Shown here one piece after another: positions 1 through 6,613 of a stretch of DNA of 22,609 nucleotides. The notes beneath the pieces are model-generated. The model ran no database searches. It was not told where the DNA came from and worked only from the letters and a program-made list of their open reading frames with translations. Where the stretch lies: positions 1-22,609 of the forward strand of contig CAZDLB010000015.1 of NCBI GenBank assembly GCA_964505995.1, given 5' to 3'. Both the position numbers and the translations under genes were made by a program. The stretch is from JAJRVH01 sp964505995 (GTDB taxonomy: Bacteria; Pseudomonadota; Zetaproteobacteria; Mariprofundales; Mariprofundaceae). Each line of letters starts with the position of its first letter. The first letter of the stretch is position 1.

Positions 1-1
1 T

Positions 2-847
2 ATTGTTTTTTCAAACCAGACAGCCAATACAATGCTAGGTTATCAAGATGGTGAGCTTGTAGGCGCTACTATAGAGGTGCTTATTCCGGAGAGGGTGAGA
101 AAGTCCCATGCTGCCCTGCGTCAAGAGTACATGGTTGAGCCAAAGCACAGGTTAATGAATCAGAGTAGAAGATTTACTGCTCTACGTAAGGATGGTTCTG
201 AATTTCCTTCTTCGATTAGTTTGAAGCCCAGTAAAATTGATGGTGAGACAGTCATCAGTGTTTCAATTCAAGATCTCACAAAGCTTGAAGAAGACATGGT
301 TAAGCTGGAGCAGTCACAAAAGCTTGAGGCATTGGGAGAGATGGTTGCTGGGATCGCGCATAATTTTAACAATGCGATTGCTGGTATTTCAGGTCAATCC
401 TATCTGCTTTCACGGATGGATGGCTTATCTTCCAAAGCACTTTCAAGGCTTGAAACTATCAACTCTCTTTGCCATCAATCAGCTGATATTATCAAGCAGT
501 TAATGCTTTATGCTCGTCAGCAACATGATGAGCTATCAGAATTTGATGCTGTTGATGCGATTCGACAAATAGTGGAAATATCAAAAGTAGGCTGCCCTGA
601 AGGCATAACTATTGAATTTGAAGGATCTGGAGCAGCACATGTTCTTGCTGAAAAGAATCAAATTCAGCAGACAATACTGAACCTTATTAACAATACCATC
701 GATGCTATTGGAAATGATGAAGGTAGAATCAAAATTTCTGTTAACCCGTGTAAGGGTGAGGCTTGTAAAATCAAGCAGTGTCAACTTAAACAAAAAAACC
801 TGGAATGTTTGTTTGTATTAAGGTTCAAGACTCAGCGGGAAATTTAA
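2..847 (+). CDS. Hybrid sensor histidine kinase, N-terminal part (5' end outside window, frameshifted at 3' end)
   Basis: This is the front portion of a two-component sensor kinase. The reading frame is open from base 2, where it reads like the middle of a PAS domain (SNQTANTMLGYQDGELVG), so the true start lies left of the window and the ATG at 32 is internal. The PAS domain (to about base 290) is followed by a short coiled coil and a HisKA-type H-box, GEMVAGIAHNFNN, with the phospho-accepting His at 359-361. Next comes the ATPase N-box, LNLINNTIDAIG, near 680-715. After an A7 run (792-798) the frame loses kinase similarity and stops at 847. The remaining ATPase boxes and a receiver domain continue in another frame from about 799. 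As read, this product lacks half of its ATP-binding fold and should be inactive. Its AT-rich composition differs from the genes to the right, fitting an acquired element. Confidence 0.85.
   Translation: MVFSNQTANTMLGYQDGELVGATIEVLIPERVRKSHAALRQEYMVEPKHRLMNQSRRFTALRKDGSEFPSSISLKPSKIDGETVISVSIQDLTKLEEDMVKLEQSQKLEALGEMVAGIAHNFNNAIAGISGQSYLLSRMDGLSSKALSRLETINSLCHQSADIIKQLMLYARQQHDELSEFDAVDAIRQIVEISKVGCPEGITIEFEGSGAAHVLAEKNQIQQTILNLINNTIDAIGNDEGRIKISVNPCKGEACKIKQCQLKQKNLECLFVLRFKTQREI
792..799 (+). other. Homopolymer/slippery site at kinase frameshift
   Basis: A run of seven A (792-798) followed by C gives the heptamer A AAA AAC (793-799), correctly phased on the upstream frame (codons AAA AAC). 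A -1 slip here joins the two kinase halves exactly and bypasses the stop (787-789) that closes the downstream frame on its left. No Shine-Dalgarno-like stimulator upstream or strong hairpin downstream was seen, so a simple indel in the A run is the more likely explanation. Confidence 0.5.
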
Positions 848-1464
848 AAGCTGAGAATATTCATAGGATTTTTGATCCGTTTTTTACAACCAAGCCGGTT
901 GGCAAAGGTACTGGGCTAGGGTTGTCAACCTCCTATGGAATAGTGCGCAAGCATGGGAGTGATTTGTCTGTTTCAAGTAGTAAGAAAAAGGGAACTCTGT
1001 TCCAGTTCTATTTGCCAAGCACCACTAGCCCCATGGAAAGTTTCCCCGTGGTAGAGCGAGCCCCTATGCTTGCTCCAAATGGCGCAGGTCTGTTGATAGT
1101 CGATGATGAGTTGACTATCAGCGAAATGCTGCGCGAAGTGTTTTCTGATCTTGGGTATAAAACATTTGTTGCGAATAATGGTGAAGAGGCCATGTCGATA
1201 TATTCGGCTCATTCTAATGATATTGACTTGATATTGACCGATGTGGCTATGCCTATGATGGATGGCTTATCTCTATATGATAGTGTTCGAAAGATTAACC
1301 AAGATGTTCCCTTTTTATTCTTAACTGGCTATCAAGATTTTTCTGGTCGTTCTTTAGACTTGTTGGATGATACAAATGTGATCATGAAGCCATTTGATTT
1401 GACTGCTTTGACAGAAAGGGTGTTCGAGGCGACTAAAAAGCATCGAAATAGAAAATACACATAA
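805..1464 (+). CDS. Hybrid histidine kinase, C-terminal part: end of HATPase plus receiver domain
   Basis: This is the continuation of the preceding kinase in the -1 frame; similarity begins just before the ATG at 805. It carries the end of the ATPase domain: a degenerate G1 box (VQDSAGNL instead of the usual DxGxG), the F-box FDPFFTTKPVGKGTGLGLS, and a final strand ending near 1,015. A receiver (CheY-like) domain follows at about 1,085-1,450, with the acidic pair in LLIVDDE, the phospho-Asp in TDVAMPMMDG, the Thr in FLTGYQ and the Lys in IMKPFD all present. No DNA-binding output follows. The ATG at 805 has no good ribosome-binding site, so independent translation is doubtful. Either the gene is a recent frameshift pseudogene or a fusion product is made by slippage. 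The receiver domain looks intact; the kinase is questionable. Confidence 0.8.
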   Translation: MFVCIKVQDSAGNLKAENIHRIFDPFFTTKPVGKGTGLGLSTSYGIVRKHGSDLSVSSSKKKGTLFQFYLPSTTSPMESFPVVERAPMLAPNGAGLLIVDDELTISEMLREVFSDLGYKTFVANNGEEAMSIYSAHSNDIDLILTDVAMPMMDGLSLYDSVRKINQDVPFLFLTGYQDFSGRSLDLLDDTNVIMKPFDLTALTERVFEATKKHRNRKYT

Positions 1465-1530
1465 ATTACACAACTGAGTATTAGCGCTTTAAGTGACTGT
1501 TTTTAAAGGGCAATTAAAGTTGATGGTCTG

Positions 1531-1575
1531 CTACGAATCAGAAGGCCGGGCGTTCGAATCGCTCAGGGAGCGCCA
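1531..1575 (+). other. 3' fragment of tRNA-Arg(ACG): probable attachment-site scar of an integrated element
   Basis: The segment begins with an anticodon loop CTACGAA (anticodon ACG, U33 present). It continues with the 3' anticodon stem TCAGA, a variable region, and a T arm GGGCG-TTCGAAT-CGCTC. It ends with the 3' acceptor strand AGGGAGC, discriminator G and encoded CCA (1573-1575). The 5' half is absent: no GCTCCCT acceptor strand and no D arm lie upstream; only TCTG before the loop resembles a remnant. A 3' tRNA half at a change from AT-rich to GC-rich DNA is what tyrosine integrases leave at one end of an island. The island body should lie to the left, with the intact tRNA at its other end. 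Confidence 0.7.
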
Positions 1576-1585
1576 TATAAAACAA

Positions 1586-1617
1586 GGGGTTAGCGAAATT
1601 CGCTGGCCCCTTTTTCT
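1586..1617 (+). terminator. Rho-independent terminator after the tRNA fragment
   Basis: GGGGTTAGCGA pairs with TCGCTGGCCCC (allowing G-U pairs) around a short loop and is followed at once by TTTTTCTTTC. This is a well-formed intrinsic terminator 10 nt after the CCA end, probably the original terminator of the tRNA gene. Read on the other strand it lies just beyond the rpoH stop codon and may also serve rpoH, though the T-tract on that side is weaker. Confidence 0.75.
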
Positions 1618-1655
1618 TTCTCGCTGTCCGGGGCTGGCGAAGGCGGTGTGCGAAC

Positions 1656-2534
1656 TCACCCCTGCTGCGCGACATGCTCCCTGATCTTGCGGATGGCGCG
1701 GGCTTCGAGCTGGCGCACGCGTTCGATGGAAACCCCGAGCTCTTCGGCCAGATCCTTGAGCGTGTCGGGCTCCTCGAGAAGATGACGCCGCCGGATGATC
1801 ATGCGGTCGCGCTCGGGCAGCGCCTGCAGCGCCGATTCGAGCTGATCCCTTTGGTATTGCTCCCATTCCGCCTCGGCAACCTGTTCCTCGGGCGGCTGTT
1901 CCGGCGAAGGCAGGGCCACGACGAGGCTTGTGCCTTCCTCGTTTTCCTTGTCCAGCGATACGTCCCGCTGCAGGAAGGCATTGGCCAGGCTCTGATATTC
2001 CCGATCGGAGATGCCGTACTCGCTGGCCAGCTCGTCATCCAGTCGCCCTTCGATGGCGGCGATCGCATGCCGGGCCTTGCGCAGGCCGGCAAACACGCGG
2101 CGCTGCAGCTTGTTCGTGCCCATCTTGACGATGCTCCAGGAGCGCAGAATGAAATCGTGGATCTCGGCCCGTATCCACCAGGATGCATAGGTCATCAGAC
2201 GGAAGCCGCGATCGGGGTCGAAGCGCTGAATGGCCTTCATCAGGCCGATCGTGCCCTCCTGGATCAGATCCAGCTCCGGCAGCCCGAAATGGCGGTATTC
2301 CCGGGCGATGGCCGCCACGGCATGCAGATTGCCCAGCACCAGGCGCTGAGCGGCCTGAAGGTCCTTCTGTTCAACCCATCGGCGCGTCAGCTCGATTTCC
2401 TCTTCCCGCGTGAGTCTCGGGATGCGGCGCAGTTCGCGATACCAAAGATCAAGGGGAGTGAGCGCACCGCCGCCGCGGTAGGGGACGAGCCCGGTCCGGG
2501 CCTCATCATGCATGGAATCGCCTGTTTCTGTCAC
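1656..2534 (-). CDS. rpoH: RNA polymerase sigma-32 (heat-shock sigma factor)
   Basis: This is an alternative sigma-70-family factor directing RNA polymerase to heat-shock promoters. At 292 aa it matches the family length. It has a region 1.2-like start (DLWYRELRRIPRLTREEE), and region 2 with the core-binding segment DLIQEGTIGLMKAIQRFDP and the -10-binding FRLMTYASWWIRAEI. The RpoH-box-like segment LQRRVFAGLRKAR follows, then a C-terminal region 4 helix-turn-helix, LKDLAEELGVSIERVRQLEA. The first codon taken is GTG at 2534; an ATG seven codons later (2513) is an alternative, and neither has a strong ribosome-binding site. The GTG lies about 7 nt after a possible -10, so a leaderless message is possible. 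It stands alone, on the strand opposite thiL. Confidence 0.93.
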   Translation of the reverse strand: MTETGDSMHDEARTGLVPYRGGGALTPLDLWYRELRRIPRLTREEEIELTRRWVEQKDLQAAQRLVLGNLHAVAAIAREYRHFGLPELDLIQEGTIGLMKAIQRFDPDRGFRLMTYASWWIRAEIHDFILRSWSIVKMGTNKLQRRVFAGLRKARHAIAAIEGRLDDELASEYGISDREYQSLANAFLQRDVSLDKENEEGTSLVVALPSPEQPPEEQVAEAEWEQYQRDQLESALQALPERDRMIIRRRHLLEEPDTLKDLAEELGVSIERVRQLEARAIRKIREHVAQQG

Positions 2535-2540
2535 CGGCGC

Positions 2541-2569
2541 AACCTAGGGGCAGAGCTGGCGCGAAACAA
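2541..2569 (-). promoter_or_regulatory. Candidate rpoH promoter
   Basis: On the minus strand TTGTTT (2564-2569) and TAGGTT (2541-2546) are separated by 17 nt, and the predicted start falls on or beside the GTG at 2534. Neither hexamer is strong, so this is tentative. Confidence 0.3.
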
Positions 2570-2579
2570 GCCGGACCGT

Positions 2580-3095
<516 letters not shown>

Positions 3096-3126
3096 GAGAA
3101 AACCTCCGACACTGGTGCTTTTCCCC

Positions 3127-3132
3127 ATTCTA
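3127..3132 (-). promoter_or_regulatory. Candidate -10 element for the macro-domain gene
   Basis: TAGAAT on the minus strand lies about 31 nt upstream of the ATG at 3095, leaving room for a leader with the GGAGG ribosome-binding site. No convincing -35 hexamer is seen. Confidence 0.3.
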
Positions 3133-3139
3133 GCTCACA

Positions 3140-4087
3140 ATGCAGGCGATGGGAGATGGCGAGTTCAAGCTGATCGATGCCTGCTTTGCCGGCCAGGGTG
3201 GTTCGATGAAGCCGGAAACCCGGCTGGGCCTTGGCGATGATGCCTCGGTGCATGCGCTGAAGCCGGGCATGGAACTCGTCGTGAGCACCGATAGCAGCAT
3301 CGAGAGCGTGCACTGGCCGAATGATCTGCCGCTGGATCGGGCGGCCGATCGCGCCGTCTGCGCGGCCCTTTCCGACCTGGCGGCGATGGGCGCCGCCCCG
3401 CTGTATGCCTGGCTGAATGTCATGGCACGGGATGCCATGAGCGTCGGCGCCATGGGGGAGGGGGCGTGCCGGGCGCTGGCGCGCTACGATGTCGAACTGG
3501 CCGGCGGCGATACCTGCCGGTCACCCTTCCAGGGCCTGTCGGTCACCGTGGCCGGCCAGCTTCCGGAAGGTACGGCGATGCGGCGCTCCGGCGCGGAACC
3601 TGGGGATGCCGTCTGGCTGGTCGGCAAGGTGGGATTCCATGCGCTGGGTCTCAGGCAGTGGCTGGGAGGCAGAAAAAACGGCTATTTCGTGCACTATCTC
3701 GATGAGATCAAACCCAAGCTTGAGGCCGGCCAGCGATTGCGCGAGCTCGGCGTGCGCTGCTGCATCGATGTCAGCGACGGGCTGTTGCAGGATGCATCGC
3801 ATCTGGCCGACGATTCGCGCGTGGCCATCGAGATCGACCTGGCCCGGCTTCCGGGGTGGGATATCCTGACGCGCAAGGCCGGCCATGAGCTGGCGCTGAA
3901 CGCGGCGGCTTGCGGCGGCGAGGATTATGCGCTGCTGTTCACCGCGCCGGCCGATATGCGTTTTCTGGAGGGGTTTGCCGTGTGCATCGGTCGCTGCAGC
4001 GAGGGTCGCGGCGTCAGTCTTCGGGAAGGGGACCGGCCCGTGGCGCTGGAGCAGCTCGGCGGCGGGGGGTATGACCATTTCGCCTGA
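3140..4087 (+). CDS. thiL: Thiamine-monophosphate kinase
   Basis: ThiL phosphorylates thiamine monophosphate to thiamine pyrophosphate, the last step of cofactor synthesis. It belongs to the PurM/AIR-synthase-like fold. Motifs appear in order: N-terminal GEFKLID, GLGDDAS (Mg-binding Asp pair), VSTDSSIESVHWP, ELAGGDTCRSP, DVSDGLLQDASHLA, and GGEDYALLFT near the C terminus. At 315 aa it has the usual length. An internal ATG at 3149 would give MGDGEFKLID, which aligns better with the usual N terminus; neither start has a strong ribosome-binding site, so the first residues are uncertain. Its 3' end overlaps pgpA by 17 nt, making it the first gene of a thiL-pgpA-pncC operon. Confidence 0.95.
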   Translation: MQAMGDGEFKLIDACFAGQGGSMKPETRLGLGDDASVHALKPGMELVVSTDSSIESVHWPNDLPLDRAADRAVCAALSDLAAMGAAPLYAWLNVMARDAMSVGAMGEGACRALARYDVELAGGDTCRSPFQGLSVTVAGQLPEGTAMRRSGAEPGDAVWLVGKVGFHALGLRQWLGGRKNGYFVHYLDEIKPKLEAGQRLRELGVRCCIDVSDGLLQDASHLADDSRVAIEIDLARLPGWDILTRKAGHELALNAAACGGEDYALLFTAPADMRFLEGFAVCIGRCSEGRGVSLREGDRPVALEQLGGGGYDHFA

Positions 4088-4586
4088 ATCGCGGATGCCC
4101 CGTCCCTGGATCGCGCCGGCCCGGCTGCTTGCCGCGGGCTTCGGCAGCGGCTGGCTTCCCGGGGCGCCGGGAACCTGGGGCAGCCTGGCATCCCTGCCGT
4201 TTGCAGCCATGTTGCTGATGTACGCCGGTCCGGGCGGGCTGATGGTCGCGACACTGCTGCTGCTGGCTGCGGGCTGTGTGGCCTGCGCCATCGTGCTTCC
4301 GGAGCTGGCCGATCAGGATCCCGGCTGGATCGTGATCGACGAATGGGCGGGGCAATGGCTCTGTCTGGCGCTGATCGGCCATGTCTTCGCTCTGAGTCTT
4401 CTGAATCTGGCGCTGGCGTTTGCGGCCTTCCGGCTGTTCGACATCCTCAAGCCCTTCCCGATCCGCCATGTCGAGCATCTGGGACCCGGCTGGTGGTCGA
4501 TCATGGCCGATGACCTCGTGGCCGGTCTGATGGGGGCGGGCATGGTTGTGGCCGGGCTGCTGCTTGCGGGGATGGGTCATGGCTGA
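4071..4586 (+). CDS. pgpA: Phosphatidylglycerophosphatase A
   Basis: This inner-membrane enzyme removes phosphate from phosphatidylglycerol-phosphate to make phosphatidylglycerol. It is about 171 aa with four hydrophobic stretches. Family motifs are clear: PGTWGSL near the N terminus, VIDEWAGQW with the catalytic acidic residues, FRLFDILKPFPI, and WWSIMADDLVAGL. The start at 4071 follows a GGCGGGGGG ribosome-binding tract inside the end of thiL; an alternative ATG lies at 4095. It overlaps thiL by 17 nt and pncC by 8 nt, so the three should be translated from one message. The thiL-pgpA pair is a conserved proteobacterial arrangement. Confidence 0.94.
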   Translation: MTISPESRMPRPWIAPARLLAAGFGSGWLPGAPGTWGSLASLPFAAMLLMYAGPGGLMVATLLLLAAGCVACAIVLPELADQDPGWIVIDEWAGQWLCLALIGHVFALSLLNLALAFAAFRLFDILKPFPIRHVEHLGPGWWSIMADDLVAGLMGAGMVVAGLLLAGMGHG

Positions 4587-5082
4587 GTCCGGCCGGCTTG
4601 AGCACCGCGTGCGAACGCTGCTTGCGCAGTGCCGCCGCCTCGGGATATGGCTGCGCACGGCCGAATCCTGCACGGCCGGGGGGATCGCTGCGGCCATTGC
4701 GTCGGTGGCCGGGGCCTCGGACGTGCTCGATCGCGGCTGGGTGGTTTACAGCAACCGGGCCAAGGTCGAGGAGTTGGGGGTTGATCCGCTGCTGATCGAG
4801 AAACATGGCGCGGTCAGTCGCGAGGTGGTCGAGGCGATGGCCGCCGGTGGCAGGGCCGAGCGGGCCGCCTGCATTGCGGTCAGTGGCATAGCCGGGCCCG
4901 GCGGCGGAACCCCGGAGAAACCGGTCGGTACCGTCTGGATGGCCCTGGCGTGGCCGGATCGGGATGTGGTCAGCCACTGCTTTCATTTTCACGGCGAGCG
5001 CTCCGAGGTGCAGTCGGCGACGGTCCGCGAGGCCGTGGAGATGCTGCTGCTGGCGGCCGAAACGGGGCGAACGCTGAAATAG
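4579..5082 (+). CDS. pncC: Nicotinamide-nucleotide amidohydrolase (CinA C-terminal domain family)
   Basis: This is a stand-alone CinA-C domain of about 167 aa. Characterised members (PncC) deamidate nicotinamide mononucleotide to nicotinic acid mononucleotide in the pyridine-nucleotide salvage cycle. Diagnostic motifs are AESCTAGGIAAAI near the N terminus and SGIAGPGGGTPEKPVGTVW in the second half. The N-terminal molybdopterin-like CinA domain is absent, as in short proteobacterial PncC. The ATG at 4579 lies inside the end of pgpA (8-nt overlap) with a GGGG-type ribosome-binding site just upstream. It is the last gene of the thiL-pgpA-pncC unit and converges on the HAD phosphatase gene with an 18-nt gap. 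Confidence 0.92.
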   Translation: MAESGRLEHRVRTLLAQCRRLGIWLRTAESCTAGGIAAAIASVAGASDVLDRGWVVYSNRAKVEELGVDPLLIEKHGAVSREVVEAMAAGGRAERAACIAVSGIAGPGGGTPEKPVGTVWMALAWPDRDVVSHCFHFHGERSEVQSATVREAVEMLLLAAETGRTLK

Positions 5083-5100
5083 GGCGCTGAGGGCGAAAGT

Positions 5101-5886
5101 TCAGCCCTTCAGATGCCCGGGCAGCTCGGCGATCGAGGCAAGCTCGAGATCCGGCCGGACGTCCGCGTGTTTCAGAAAATCGCGGACAAAGGATTTTCGA
5201 TACTTGCCGGTATGCACCAGCGCCGCATGCAGGCCGGCATGCAGTGCGCCTGCGACATCGGATTCGACATCATCGCCGATCATCAGCGCCTGCTGCGGCT
5301 TTACATCCAGCGCCCGGCAGACCCCATGGAAGAAATCCGCCGAGGGCTTGCCGAGAACCGTCGCCTGGATGCCGGTGGCATATTCGATCGCAGCGACGAA
5401 GGCGCCGAGATCCAGGTGCAGACCATCCGGTTTCTGCCAGAAGCGGTTCTTGTGCAGCGCCAGAAGCTCGGCGCCATCCATGACATCGAGAAAGATCTGC
5501 CTCAGCGTGTCCGGCGCATAGCCTTCTCCGCCGATGTCCCCCATCACGATCACCTGTGGGTTTTCCTGGCATTCCTCGATGCCCGGAAAATCCTCGCGCA
5601 GCGCATCGCGGATATACAGTCGGGCCTTGCGCGTCCCGATGGCCGCCCGGGCCAGCGCCGCCGGGGTGTAGAGCTCGGATTGCTGGAGATTCAGGCCAAG
5701 GGCGGCGAGCTTTTCGGCCAGCATGCGCCGCGACCGGGTCGTCGTGTTCGTCAGTCCGGCCAGCCGGTAGCCTTGCGAGCGCAGGAAGGCAATGGCGCGA
5801 TCGGCCCCGTCGACCATCGTATCACCGATGTAGAGCACGCCATCCAGATCCAGCAGGATGGCGCGGATATCGCTCAGTGTCATCAT
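5101..5886 (-). CDS. HAD-superfamily IIA hydrolase, LHPP/NagD-like phosphatase
   Basis: This is a haloacid-dehalogenase phosphatase with a type IIA cap, about 261 aa. Motif I is LLDLDGVLY (nucleophile Asp and general acid Asp), motif II is GLTNTTTRS, motif III is LGKPSADFF, and motif IV is MIGDDVESDVAGA. The overall layout resembles TIGR01458 proteins related to LHPP (phospholysine/phosphohistidine phosphatase) more than enteric NagD. The substrate is unknown. The start is set at 5886 (MMTLSD); the frame is open further upstream to 5934, but a promoter-like -10 lies within that extension. The predicted transcription start falls beside the ATG and no ribosome-binding site is visible, so the message may be leaderless. 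It is divergent from pyrE. Confidence 0.88.
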   Translation of the reverse strand: MMTLSDIRAILLDLDGVLYIGDTMVDGADRAIAFLRSQGYRLAGLTNTTTRSRRMLAEKLAALGLNLQQSELYTPAALARAAIGTRKARLYIRDALREDFPGIEECQENPQVIVMGDIGGEGYAPDTLRQIFLDVMDGAELLALHKNRFWQKPDGLHLDLGAFVAAIEYATGIQATVLGKPSADFFHGVCRALDVKPQQALMIGDDVESDVAGALHAGLHAALVHTGKYRKSFVRDFLKHADVRPDLELASIAELPGHLKG

Positions 5887-5893
5887 GGCATCA

Positions 5894-5924
5894 AGTATAG
5901 CAGCAGTGCGAATGTCGGGTGCAA
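5894..5924 (-). promoter_or_regulatory. Candidate promoter of the HAD phosphatase gene
   Basis: On the minus strand an extended -10, TGC-TATACT (hexamer 5894-5899), is preceded by TTGCAC (5919-5924) with a long 19-nt spacer. The ATG at 5886 begins 8 nt after the -10, so transcription would start at or within a base or so of the start codon. Confidence 0.5.
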
Positions 5925-5926
5925 GG

Positions 5927-5955
5927 TTCTGCACGGCGGGCGAAGATGCTACACT
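5927..5955 (+). promoter_or_regulatory. Candidate promoter of the pyrE-to-crcB operon
   Basis: TTCTGC (5927-5932), a 17-nt spacer and TACACT (5950-5955) with an upstream TGC (extended -10). It would give a leader of about 70 nt before pyrE. It lies back to back with the HAD promoter. Confidence 0.45.
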
Positions 5956-6031
5956 CCGCCAAATTTTTCAGCGGCTGGCCGGTTGCCACTCGGAGTTGTG
6001 GCAGGCCAGACCGAAAAAAGGATTCGATGCC

Positions 6032-6613
6032 ATGAACGAACAAGAGATTCTGGCCATGTACGAGGATGCCGGCGCGCTGCTCAACGGGCATTTCATTCTC
6101 TCCAGCGGCCGCCATTCGGGACGTTATCTGCAATCGGCGCTGGTGCTGATGAATATCGACCATGCGACGCAGCTCGCCCGGGAGCTGATTTCCCGGGTGG
6201 ATGCCAGCGACATCGACATGGTGGTTTCGCCGGCCATCGGTGGCCTGGTGATCGGCCAGGAGGTGGCGCGGCTGCTGCACCGGCCGTTCATCTTCACCGA
6301 GCGCAAGGACGGGGTCATGCAGCTTCGGCGCGGTTTTTCGATCCCCGAGGGTGCCCGGCTTCTCGTCGTTGAGGATGTGATCACGACCGGTGGTTCGGTG
6401 CGCGAGTGCATGGACGTGGTTCGCCGGCATGGCGGACAGCCGGTCAAGGTGCTGGCCGTTGTCGACCGGGCGCCGCAGGCCGAGGACCGCTTCGACGTGC
6501 CGCATGAGACGGCGCTCCAGCTCGAGGTCGAAACCTATGCGCCGGAGGAATGTCCGCTCTGCCGCGAGGGGGTGCTCCCGCCGGTCAAGCCCGGCAGCCG
6601 GGGCGCGGCCTGA
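6032..6613 (+). CDS. pyrE: Orotate phosphoribosyltransferase
   Basis: This enzyme makes orotidine monophosphate from orotate and PRPP, the fifth step of pyrimidine synthesis. It is 193 aa. The PRPP-binding motif VVEDVITTGGS is at residues 112-122, the catalytic-loop lysines are in FTERKDGVMQLRRGF (88-102), and VSPAIGGLVIGQEVAR is at 65-80. The C terminus has a CPLC motif (PEECPLCREG), typical of the non-enteric short PyrE subgroup. The start is chosen at 6032 because AAAGGA lies about 7 nt upstream and the family N terminus fits; the upstream open frame is not conserved-looking. Its stop overlaps the RNase J start by one base (TGATG), so it leads a translationally coupled operon. Confidence 0.95.
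   Translation: MNEQEILAMYEDAGALLNGHFILSSGRHSGRYLQSALVLMNIDHATQLARELISRVDASDIDMVVSPAIGGLVIGQEVARLLHRPFIFTERKDGVMQLRRGFSIPEGARLLVVEDVITTGGSVRECMDVVRRHGGQPVKVLAVVDRAPQAEDRFDVPHETALQLEVETYAPEECPLCREGVLPPVKPGSRGAA

Noticed and set aside
1500..1575. A complete tRNA gene ending at 1575
   Set aside because: Only the anticodon loop, T arm and 3' acceptor are present; there is no matching 5' acceptor strand or D arm upstream, so it is a fragment.
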